A stretch of 64,000 bases of DNA from Punica granatum (lineage: Eukaryota; Streptophyta; Magnoliopsida; Myrtales; Lythraceae), in contig NC_045130.1 of the NCBI RefSeq assembly GCF_007655135.1, forward strand, positions 23,069,363 to 23,133,362. The letters run 5' to 3'. The notes under the pieces were generated by a model. That model saw only the letters and a list, made by a program, of their open reading frames with translations, was not told where the DNA came from and ran no database searches. A program made the position numbers and the translations under genes. The first letter of the stretch is position 1; each line of letters opens with the position of its first letter. Of this stretch, positions 12,854 to 23,408 are shown piece after piece.

Positions 12854-13169
12854 GATAGTCTTTGTATATAATGTTATCCGCATGTCGGCAACGCCATAAG
12901 CCACATGACGGAAGAGCGGTTTTTGTTGTGGCTTGTTAATAAAATCCCTATATGCATTTTGAATTTCTGTGTCTAAATTCTCTCTCTCGCACTCACTTCC
13001 AACACTTTAATTTCAAAAACAATTCGCTTTTATTTTCAGGATCCAATCGAATCCAAATCACAAATGCAACGATTCGAACTCATCCGAAACACGCCTCGGA
13101 AAGCCCCTACCCATATACTTCGAGGAAGGGCTTGATGAGGACGGTCGCGTACCCAAGATAGAGGAGAGT
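12854..13169 (+). other. Spacer between G-patch and RT frames
   Basis: Low-similarity stretch inside the polyprotein region with stops in every frame. It probably encoded a linker before RT; nothing specific is recognised. Confidence 0.5.
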
Positions 13170-14720
13170 TTGCACCGTCTCGAAAACCACCAACTCACCT
13201 CAATCGAGCCAACCGAAGAAATCAACATAGGCACTGCAGAAGAACCGCGCACCCTAAGGATCGAGACGGGCCTCGACCCTACACAGAAAGCCCGGATGAT
13301 CAATTTCCTGACAGAGTATCAGGAGGTCTTCGCTTGGTCATATGCCGACATGCCAAGCTTAGACCCCTCGATCGTGAAGCATTTCCTCCTGCTCGATACC
13401 AAAAAATTCCCACTCAAACGGCAGCACCTGCGGCGACATCAACTCGACCTTCTCCTCCGGATTAAGGAAGAGGTCGTCAAGCAAATAGACGTGGAATTCT
13501 TGGAGGTGTACAATTACTTCGAATGGGTAGCGAACATCGTGCAGTGAAAAAGAAGAATGGGAAAATCAGAGTCAGCATCGACTATCGAGACCTTAATAAG
13601 GCTAGCCCTAAGGATAACTTCCCGCTGCCCCATATTGATGTTTCGGTTGACAACACTGCACGCCATACGCAATTCTCTTTCATGGACGACTTTTCTGGAT
13701 ACAATCAGATCCAAATGGTTGAGGAGGATAAAGTTAAAACGTCTTTCATTACGATGTGGGATACATTCTGCTACAAGGTGATGCCTTTCTATCTCAAAAA
13801 TATCGGGACAACTTACCAGCAGGCAATGGTCACACTTTTTCATGACATGATGCACAAGGAGATAGAGGTCTATGTCGATAACATGATTGCTAAGTCTAAA
13901 TAAGGGGAAGATCATCTGGTCAACCTCAAGCGACTATTCGACTGCCTCAAGAAGTACAAGCTTCGACTTAACCTAGCGAAATGCACATTCGGTGTCAAGT
14001 TAGGAAAACTGTTAAGGTATGTAGTAAGCGAAAAGGGCATAGAGGTCGACCTCGACAAAGTCAGAGCGATCATGGAATTGCCCCCTCCATCGACAGTGCA
14101 TGAAGTAAGAAACTTCTTAGGACGGCTGAATTACATCGCACATTTCATTGCAAATCTGACAGACAAGTGCCAACTACTCTTCCGTCTACTTTGCAAAAAT
14201 GCAGCAGTAGTGGGATGATGAGTGTCAGAAAGCCTTTGATACAGTCAAGGCATATCTAGTTCAGCCGCCGATGTTAGTCCCACCTTCACCGGATCGTCCT
14301 ATCATCCTGTACCTTACAGTACGCCGACAATCCATTAGATGCATGTTAGGACAAAAGGACGATTCCACGCATGTAGAGCGAGCAATTTATTATTTAAGCA
14401 AGAAGTTCACTGAAGGGGAGTCCAACTATCCGGAAATAGAGAAACTGTGCTGCACACTTGTGTGGGTCATGTAAGGACTCCGACAATATACTCTTTACCA
14501 CACCATTCGCTTGTTGTCAAAGACAGATTCCCTGAAGTACCTGTTGGACAGTCCGTCCTCCATGAGGAACATAGCAAAATGGCGTTGTCAGCTGACGAAG
14601 TACGACATCGAGTATGTGTCGCGCACGTCAGTGAAGGGCCAAGCAATTGCACATCATCTAGCAAAGTTCCCGATCGATGATGACACACCGATCAACTCTG
14701 ACTTTCCAAACGAAGGGATC
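13170..14720 (+). pseudogene. Reverse transcriptase and first RNase H of the Tat-type element, broken
   Basis: RT would copy the element RNA to DNA in the particle. The N-terminal part (FLTEYQEVFAWSYADMP, 13170-13547) is followed by a frame change near 13523. The core then reads GKIRVSIDYRDLNKASPKDNFPLP and FMDDFSGYNQI. The catalytic box is YVDN at 13871-13882 instead of YVDD, so one metal-binding Asp is lost. A TAA (13901-13903) and a frame change follow. The first RNase H covers about 14271-14650 (ILYLTVRRQSIRCMLGQ, then KWRCQLTKYDIEY) and has a stop near 14474. The gypsy-class match is clear and the domain is inactive. Confidence 0.85.
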
Positions 14721-15289
14721 CTCCAAGTGAATGATGAGGAAGAGAGGCTTAGGTGGAAGATGTACTTTAATGGTGCAATCAATTCCACCGGGTCTGGTAT
14801 CGGTACAGTACTGATATTCCCTAAAGGGCGTCATTTGCCTATTGTAGCGAAGATTGATTTCCCCTGCACCAACAACATAGCCGAATACGAAGCATGTATT
14901 CTCGGCCTACAGGTGACAGTTGACCTCAAAGTCAAAGCGCTGGAGGTGGTTGGCGATTCCATGCTCACAATCTTTCAAACAATCAAGCAGAGGAAAACAA
15001 AGGATCCAAAGCTGGTGCCGTATCACGAGTACCTCGAAGAGTTGACTAAAAACTTCGAGAATATCTCGTTTATGTACACACCAAGCATGAAGAACCAATT
15101 TGCCGATGCACTCGCAACGCTTGCATCCATGATGAGCATTACAAAGGAGAATCTCATCGAGCCCCTCGACTTTGAGATTACTAAGGACCCTGCCCATTGT
15201 GACATGATCGAGGCTGCCGATGACAAGCCTTGGTATGCAGACATCAAGCATTTATTGCAAACTGGTCAATTCCCTGCATTCACTGATCG
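14721..15289 (+). pseudogene. Second (archaeal-type) RNase H of the Tat-type element
   Basis: A second RNase H between RT-RNase H and integrase is diagnostic of the Tat/Ogre lineage. Visible motifs are MYFNGAINSTGSG (catalytic position Asn at 14769-14771 where Asp is usual), NIAEYEACI, VVGDSMLTI and FADALATLASM. Three of the four expected acidic residues remain. The frame is open across this domain (14511-15428), so only the first acidic residue and its neighbours are visibly damaged. Confidence 0.8.
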
Positions 15290-16603
15290 TCATGACCGAA
15301 GGACTCTCCGACGCATTGCAGCACATTTCTTCCTGAGTGGCGAGACTCTTTACCGTCGTTCATCCAACGCCACACTACTCCAGTGTCGACAAAAACGAGG
15401 CACAACGCCTGATGGAAGAAGTGCATGAGGGGAGCGGACCTCACATGAATGGGTTCATGCTTGCAAAGAGAATAATGCGATTAGGCTACTTCTGGCCTAC
15501 TATGGAAACTGACTGCGCCAAGCATGTCAGGCACTGCCACTTGTGCCAAGTCTACGCGAATCAAATTAGAGCACCGCCCAATGAGCTGCACCCAATGGCA
15601 GCTCCATGGCCCTTTTCAATGTGTGGTATGGACGTAATTGGTCCAATGGACACTTGTTCATATTAATAACTATCGATTACTTCACCAAATGGATTGAAGT
15701 TATCACCCTTGCATCGGTCACTACAAAGGCCGTGGCACGCTTCCTCAAACGCGACATCATTGCGCGGCACGGGGTCCTTGCAACTCTCATCACAGACAAT
15801 GCCAAGAACTTAAGCAACAAACTCATCGATGAGCTCTGTGCACAGTTCAAGATCCAGCATCGCAATTCCTCTCTGTATCGTTCTCAAATGAACGGTGCGG
15901 TAGAAGCAGCGAACAAGAACATAAAGAAAATCATTGAAAAATGGCGGTGAACTAAAAGGACTGGCATGAGATGCTCCCGTTCGCGCTCTTGGCTTATCAG
16001 ACATCCATTCGCTTGTCCACCGGGGCAACCCCGTATTCCTTGGTCTACGGCGTGGAAGTAGTTTCTCCAGTTGAAGTGGAGATTCCCTCCATGAGGGTCA
16101 TTGCCGAGTCCAAGCTTAAGGAAGCTGAATGGGCAAAGCAACGTTACGAACAGCTCAATCTCATTGGTGAGAAGCGGCTAACAACACTTTGCCACGGTTA
16201 GTGCTATCAGCAGAGAATGGCCCGAGCATTTAACAAGAGAGTCCATCAATGCGAGTTCAGCCTTGGCGACCTCGTCTTACGAAAAGTCTTGCACATCGCC
16301 CCAGATTTCAGGGGCAAATTTGCATACAAATACGATGGACCTTTCATCGTCAAAGAAGTCTTCGAAGGAGGAGCAATCATCCTTAACGATATGGACGGGA
16401 ATGAAATTGCCCTTCTAGTCAATGTTGATGCCCTCAAGAAGTACTATCATCGACAGTTTTTTTGTCATTCTGCTACTCTTTTGATGCACATCCACTTCAT
16501 TGTCTCTGCACACACAACTCCTTACGCCTGCAATTCTGCGAATCTTGTACATTCTCCTTTTGTTCTTTCTTATCTTAGAACTTTCTTGAAAGAAAAAGAA
16601 TGA
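15290..16603 (+). pseudogene. Integrase of the Tat-type element, broken
   Basis: Integrase inserts the cDNA into the host chromosome. A zinc-binding HHCC part lies at about 15415-15550 (EEVHEG, PHMNG, CHLCQ). The catalytic triad positions are present: D in CGMDVIGP, D in LITDNAKN and E in GAVEAANKN. C-terminal parts follow (PFALLAYQTSIRLSTGATPYSLVYG; DFRGKFAYKYDGPFIV). The reading moves through three frames (15337-15666, 15606-15950, 15971-16603) with stops near 15664, 15948 and 16199. No chromodomain is seen, as expected for this lineage. Confidence 0.84.
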
Positions 16604-17544
16604 ATTTCCAGCTAGGTTGAAAACCTCTTTGAGGCGGCCTAGGCAAAAATTAGGGAATGAGGGACACGGTTTAAAATCCCGCAAAGGGGGTGGCAAAAGG
16701 AGAGCATGAAGCAAAATCCTCGCTAGGCTGGAAACTCGCAAAGGACGGTCTAGGCGAAAGTTAGAGGAGCCGAGAGGTGCGATCAGACCCAACTAGGCGG
16801 TCATAGCAAAAGGTGAGCTTTAAAACGAGAAAAATGTTAAATAAAATACCCCGCTAGGTCGTAACACGTCTTGTGGCCTAGGCAAAAGTTATGGACCTTT
16901 GGCAGCTCGACCATGAAAGAACAGCTACACTCAGTGTGAAGCGACAGCGAGTAGTGGTTTGGCAATCTTTGACGCAAGCAAACTATCCTTGACTCTCCGG
17001 GCATGAGACACCTTTCGACATGGGGTCGAATTGTTGTATTCTTGATCTAGAGGATCCTAAAGATCCCTCCCTTTACCTTTATGTAAATTCCACAGGTCAT
17101 GCCCGTTCTGCAAAAAGTCTTTCCTTTAAGTTAGAGTCTTAGGGGACATGGCCATCCCTCTAAATGGTCACCAAGTCCAAATCCCCAAAGCATTAATACT
17201 TGGACTTCTTTGCACATCTTCATTACGGCTGTATTGCATGACTGACAACTACTGTTAGCTCCCATTCTTCCATAGGCAGGTACGAAGATGCGAATCCCCG
17301 AAAGATGTCTCCTTTTGACGGATTCATGTCTGCCTTATGCAAAGAGCGACAGTTTCGATCCGAGAAGAGAGTCCTCAAGGTAGCACCCAATACATTCAAC
17401 TGCATTGCAATCAAGCAACAAGTTGCAAAGCATTCTATCACAGCATCATCTGCAGCACAAACAGGCTCAATGCTAAGCGAACCACAATGATTCCTTTCAC
17501 ACCTCATGCGACTCCCCAGCATTTGCATTATCTTCTGCGCATTT
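16604..17544 (+). other. 3' untranslated region with repeated CTAGG motif
   Basis: Non-coding. Between 16611 and 16885 a motif of the form GCTAGGTYGWAAC..GGCCTAGGCAAAAGTTA occurs about four times in degenerate form (near 16611, 16720, 16786, 16852). No gene is seen in 16886-17544. Confidence 0.6.
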
Positions 17545-18055
17545 TCATTAAGCAATGCACTTTTCATTAAACAAAGTAGTTTTCATTAAGCAACGCACTT
17601 TTCGTTAAGCAACGCACTTTTCACTAAGCAATGCGCCTTTCAATTAAGCAATGCGCCTTTCAATTAAGCAATGCACTTTTCAATTAAATAAAGCACTTTT
17701 CATTAAGCAATGCACCTTTCAATTAAGCAATGCATCTTTCAATTAAGCAATGCACTTTTCATTAAGCAATGCATTTTTCAATTAAGCAATACACTTTTCA
17801 ATTAAACAAAGCATTTTTCATCAAGCAATGCATCTTTCTTTAAACAATGCATCCGCCGAGCAATGCCCCCGTACATCATGCATCCGCCGGGCAATGCGCC
17901 CATGCTTCTTGCAAATCCGCCGAGGAAGCGCCCATGCCTTTTGCAACGCACTTTTAATTAAGCAACGCACTTTTCATTAGGCACCGCACTTTCAATTAAG
18001 CATCGCACTTTCAATTAAACTTCGCATTTTCGATTAAGGCATTTTCGATCAAGTG
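17545..18055 (+). repeat. 19-20 bp tandem array (ATTAAGCAATGCACTTTTCA type)
   Basis: More than twenty degenerate copies of a unit like CATTAAGCAATGCACTTTT or CAATTAAGCAATGCACTTTT. Near 17850-17945 the unit changes to a CATCCGCCGRGCAATGC form. Arrays between pol and the 3' LTR are typical of Tat/Ogre elements. Confidence 0.9.
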
Positions 18056-18523
18056 AGCATTTTTCTTTACACACGTACCCTTCTTATAGTTGCAAGGATT
18101 ATTTGTATCTCATTCTATTTCTTTTATATTTCTGTTAGGTGCAACAATTACCCACATATTCAGAGCAAGAGAAGAAGACAGCCAGTGGAGGTGACATGTT
18201 GGTCATTGCGATCAAACTGGGGTGCTTCTAAAAGTCTTTAATTAAGCAACGCACTTTTCATTAAGTACCGCACTTTCAATTAAGCATCGCACTTTCAATT
18301 AAACATCGCATTTTCGATCAAGGCATTTTCGATCAAGTGAGCATTTTTCTTTACACACGTACCCTTCTTGTAGTTGCAAGGATTATTCGTATCTCATTCT
18401 ATTTCTTTTATATTTCGGTTAGGTGCAACAATTCCCCACATATCCAAAGCAAGAGAATAAGACAGCTAGTGGAGGTGACATGTTGGTCATTGCGATCAAA
18501 CTAGGGTGCTTTTGAAAGTCTTT
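17956..18523 (+). repeat. 284-bp tandem duplication
   Basis: 17956-18239 and 18240-18523 are near-identical. Each begins AATTAAGCAACGCAC and carries the distal part of the short array plus a unique block ending in GACATGTTGGTCATTGCG..AAAGTCTTT. Confidence 0.85.
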
Positions 18524-18546
18524 GGTTGCATCCTCTACCCGAGTAC

Positions 18547-18566
18547 GCAGTCAAAGAAGGGCAAGA
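18547..18566 (+). other. Polypurine tract of the Tat-type element
   Basis: GCAGTCAAAGAAGGGCAAGA directly precedes TGTTAGCACCCC, the start assigned to the 3' LTR. It would prime plus-strand DNA synthesis. Confidence 0.65.
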
Positions 18567-21500
18567 TGTTAGCACCCCATTTTGGTTCACCAATTCAAGC
18601 GATGCGCATCAACAACAATTCAAGCCACGACTTGAGCAGCGATACAGAAGAAGGCTCGACAGAGCAGCAAATCACTATTAACCCTCTAGTCAACAGAGAC
18701 AAACAGATGATTCAAGCATACGACATAAGAACTTACAGAATCATCCGACAATATACAGAGCAAATAGAGAGCCTAAACAGCTTCCAAATCGGATTTTACA
18801 TAATACAATACGGACAGCGCTATTTTCTGCTGGTTCACTCGACCATCAGAAGATAATCAATATTGGGCTTAAAAAATCCCCTGTAGTGCCAAACAGATGA
18901 AAAGTGTCTCCAAACATATTTCATAGATCATCTGTTCTACACAGAGCAATTTTCTGAATACAGACAACTTTTCAGTGGAAGTCCAAAAGCGCCGGTTCAT
19001 CAGACAAAAGCTAATGCCCGACGTCAGACATAGTCATACCCCGTAGTTTTACAGATCATGAGCATTGCTTCAGATTGCTTCTCAAAAGTCACATAGGCTA
19101 CTTGAATGACTCCCGAGTGATAGAACAAGCATACCTTTCAATGGAAATGCATAGCTGGAGACTAGTCTGGCGAAATATCGGCAAACGAATTTAGCCCTAC
19201 ATTGCTTGAAAACTACAACGGAAAGACTCAATTGGCTATATCAGACAGCATAACTCTTTTCAGTTTCTCGAGTGACCTCCGAGTAGCAAAAATGACTGTT
19301 TTCAACGGAAATCCATAACTAGATGTCCTTTTGGCTGAAACTTGACGCTAGACGACTGCCCTACACACTACTAGCCATCCCAAGGCTCAGTGTGAAATCC
19401 TCAGACTGAGCTACACAATTCATCTAGGCCTCCAGAACAGTGCTTTTATGGTCTCAGATGCACTTTTTCTATCCTTGGAGGTCCGTTTTCAACAAACAGA
19501 GATCGCAACGATCTCCAGCTTGACCAAGCAACTTAAAAAGCAATCTGAGAAATCCGGCTGCGGACTCCTAGGACGTCTCCAGCTTCACATTTGCAATACC
19601 GGCTTAAGGGTCCACTATTCAGTCCGACTAACAATGCATATCAAAACGACCAATGCGGAATGCAGATGCAAGATATGTTCTTAAAAGTGGTTAACTTTGG
19701 TCTGATCGCCTGAAACGAGCAAAACCGGCTTTTGAGCCTCAAAACCATCCAAGCATTTTTTTTAATGCAAAACAGGCGATCTTGGGCTCATTTGAATCGT
19801 TTTTGCGCACACCTCGTCAATTCGAAGTTCATTTGAGCCATGAGCCTCGAACGCGGTCAGCTAAGGCAGCCGCGGATTGCCCCAAACCGCCCTTCCCTTA
19901 GCTTCTTGCTTCTTTTGCTCTCAAAATATCCAAGAGTTTGAAGACAACACTCCAACTTCAAATCCAAGCTCATAAATGCTTCTTGGCTCTTCTTCATCCA
20001 GATGCATGGAGGAGATTCATCCTCATCCTCATTAAGCCAACCGAATTTTACTAATCAAGGCCCTAATTACACTTGGTATTCTTTAATTACACTTAAGTTT
20101 TGCCTATATATATCTTTTAAGTCATTAACCTAATGATTTTTCTTCTTCATGCCATTTCTCTAACTTTCTCGCTCAACAAATGCTCTCAATTTCCTCCAAG
20201 CAACTGCAGCTCTGGTCGATTTTACCAACTAGGAAACCAAGCCAAAACACACAAAGCTTAAGTCGAAAACCGGTGGTCACTATTCCAACTTAAATCCGAA
20301 CTCAACCAAAATTCATATCCCACATGTTTTGGATCCTTTGAGTTCATTCCCAAACTCATATTTTTATTTTGAGGTTTCTATCTCATCGTTTCAAGACTAG
20401 TTCGTGATCATTGATGTCCCGGTCGTGCGTTCAGGCAATCAGTCAGGCGCTTGGAAACTCAGCAGCGTGCTCCAAACGCGCACGCCCACTATCTGCGCGC
20501 ACGCTCCCGTGCACTCACACATGCCCCCGCCCGTCTGTCTCGACGGTTGTCCGCACGCTCTAGCGCTCCTCCCGCGCGCTCCAACATCCCGAGCGCCTAT
20601 ACCCGTGCACTTAAGCACCAATCAACACGTCTACCGGAGTTGCCTGACTCTCCAGCCTTGCTTCGACTCTTTACTCATGTCCCGAGACTAGGTATAACAT
20701 TCCCGACTTAGAAAAGTTATGACTTTTACATTTTCTTTGCGTTTGTAGGGTGATGAGGCGGTTTAACACCGACTTACATGCAAGATCGTTCCTTTATGCA
20801 TGTTTACTATCGTGTTATAGGCTGGCATGTTGGGAAAAGGCTTAGATTGAAGTTAAGGAAACCATCCCGACCCTAAAAAGCCAAGATACCTCTCGGCTTA
20901 ATCTCTTGGAGAGATAACCGAGGGTTTTCTTGACCTTTTCAGGTTAAGAATGGCTTCATTGTCCCGAATTAAGTCGTTTCCCGAGTTTTTATGTTTGTCT
21001 CGCATCCATGAAGTCGATACCATTTCATCAATTCCATAAATAACATGTTTGTGCATGTTTGAATGTTTAAATGGGTTTTCTAAAGTCATGACGATACCGA
21101 TTTTACAAAACCATATTATTTATCGTGTTTAACGTTTGAGCATGCGATAAATAGTCGAAATGGGGTTAAAGAGATCGCTTAGAACCCGAAATGGGTCAAG
21201 GAAGCTCACGGTTATCCTCAAGAGGAACGGGCCGAGAACTCCTTAACCATATTCGGGTTAAAAATGGCCTATTTATCTCGATGAAATTCATTTATCGAAT
21301 TTTGTGCAATCACATTTTTAATATCATCGCAAATCCCACATTAAAATCCCTTTTAAAATGTTGTTTTCCAAGTAAAATGCATGGATTCGTGTATGGGTGA
21401 CTTTTCCAGGTCCATGTAGGTTCCGAGGGTATTTTGATCATTTTGACAAAATTTTCCTCGACCTTCCTAGACCCGTCTTGGTCGCCGTATCATGAATCAT

Positions 21501-23408
21501 TTTCATTAAATTAAGGTTTTTGGGTATTCAGACTCCATTCAGTTGATCAATTCATGATCTGTCTGATTGTCTATAACCGACACATTTATTGCATTCGGCA
21601 GTAACTCATAAGCTGTAATCCCACCAATGGGTCAATCGGGACGTTCATATGATCAAATCCACCTAGCATTAATAATCTTGCATGAATTGGCTATTAACTG
21701 ATAACTCGCGTCAACAAGTTGTCAAATGATGTTAGTGCCCTTTTCAAAACTTGTCTATTTCAAAACCCGAGACGCGCGGTCCGATGTAGCACGGACATCT
21801 AGAAAGAACTTGCATATCTTGACTTGAGTTCTTACCTGATTTTAGGTAATTCAGGTCAGAACACATAAGTTCTTCTTAGATCACTTCCGGGCAGATTAAT
21901 AAGTTCTTTGGCTTTTTCGGGACTCTTGCATAACCCTGGAAAACCTAGGGAATTGGTCGACACTGGCTACAGTCCGATGTGGTCCGCATCGCATTGTTTC
22001 CCTTTTCTGAAAATCATTTTCAAGGCAAGGGCAAAATAGTCATTTTGCAATTTAGTGACAACCCAGGAGTTAGCTTAACAGAAATATAACGGCATCGGAA
22101 TAAGAATGGGCTACCTATTCAGATGCAGGTTCATCTGCATAGCCTTTTCTTATCCAACTGATGAAGTTCTGTCATCCTAGTATAGTTTCGGGTATTATGG
22201 ACCAAAACATAATTACCTGACTAAGCATGCATTAGACCTAAACATACACGGGCAAAAGTGGGTTAAGGCCTTAGGTTCTAGGCTTTTTAGGCAAAAAGAC
22301 ATGTTCTGTAATAATCTGTAAGTATTACAGTATCACAATACATAACAACTTTAAAAGTAATCCACGCATATTAGACTTTACTACAGACGTCATGTCTGTC
22401 AGGTCCTAGAAATAAAGCCGAATGCAAAATGCTTTGCACGAGTTTGTTTGCTTAGCATAGGAAATTTACATGCCAAAATACTTCGGTTAATAACTTATTA
22501 ATCCCTATACACTTGGCAATAACAAACATCTTGTTTGTGATCTACATGTTATTTGTTACTTTTCTGCTCTTGTTTGTCTATGCGGGTCAAGCCCGACTTG
22601 TAGGCCGCATTGCATTTGGGGTCCAATGCATTAACCATCGATCACGGGTTCAACGCCCTATTCATTGAGAGTGCATTTGAATTTGAATTTTTTATTTTTC
22701 CTTAAACTCATGGCGAGTTGGAGCGGAATAATAACCGAATACAAATTGACTGGGATTCAAACATTTATAATTTGTTGTATTATTTTGAGAGCATTGTAAG
22801 GACATTTACTTTGTACATTCATTTTTGTAAGAATCTCGGTCGGTGAGTGAATGGTCCAAGAGTCAAATTAATCGAATCGGTCCAATACTCGCCCGGAGGA
22901 AAGTAAACCCGAGCTTTAAAGGTTTCGGTTCGCACGGGAAATCGACCATCATGGTCTGATGAACCGTAATGCAAGGATGGTGAACCGCTTTCTAGACATA
23001 CGGGCATACTTTTCTCTCGGCTTCTCAATCTACATCGTTTAGTTCATCGAATTGTCGGTATCAAAACGTGAAAGCCGAGTGCAACCTAATTCACGTGGTA
23101 AATAAAACAACAAGCTTAGCAAGCTAGAGTACCAAAAGGGCATACGAGATATAGGCCTGCACGTAACGTGAACACCCAAACTCGGACTTTCCGGTTCTGC
23201 ATGACCAATGCCTTAGCAAAATTAGATGTATCGTTATCCCTAGACCCGGGCAACTCACTGGCCCTCGACTTTCAGGTTATAAACAGGTAGTGGCGACTCT
23301 TTCTTATGCATGTTCGTCACGCGTCCCCCGGGAAGGTGGACACACCCAAGCCACGCAATTTGATCGCACGCATGCGGGCCCCGACAAGAGCACATTCGGG
23401 TCCATACA
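18567..23408 (+). repeat. 3' LTR of the Tat-type element (about 4.84 kb)
   Basis: Starts TGTTAGCACCCC after the PPT and ends ..CATTCGGGTCCATACA. 20688-23408 matches 4186-6919 of the 5' LTR. 18567-20687 has no visible match there. No ORF in it resembles a known protein. Confidence 0.8.

Larger units (their letters stand above)
3311..23408 (+). mobile_element. Ty3/gypsy LTR retrotransposon, Tat/Ogre type, degenerate
   Basis: A long gypsy element with an extra ORF between the 5' LTR and gag, a large non-coding 3' part with tandem repeats, and two RNase H domains (one after RT, a second archaeal-type one before integrase). These are known hallmarks of the Tat/Ogre lineage. The order seen is LTR, PBS, ORF1, gag, protease plus G-patch, RT-RNase H, second RNase H, integrase, tandem repeats, PPT, LTR. 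The 5' LTR is cut by the MULE end at 3310, so the true left end and the target duplication are not visible. Multiple stops and frameshifts show it is dead. Confidence 0.85.

Noticed and set aside
17545..18055. CRISPR array
   Set aside because: Units are contiguous, without spacers, and lie in a plant retrotransposon 3' region.
20404..20711. Arg/His/Pro-rich frames in the 3' LTR
   Set aside because: GC-rich LTR sequence with three overlapping frames on both strands and no domain; not shared with the 5' LTR.
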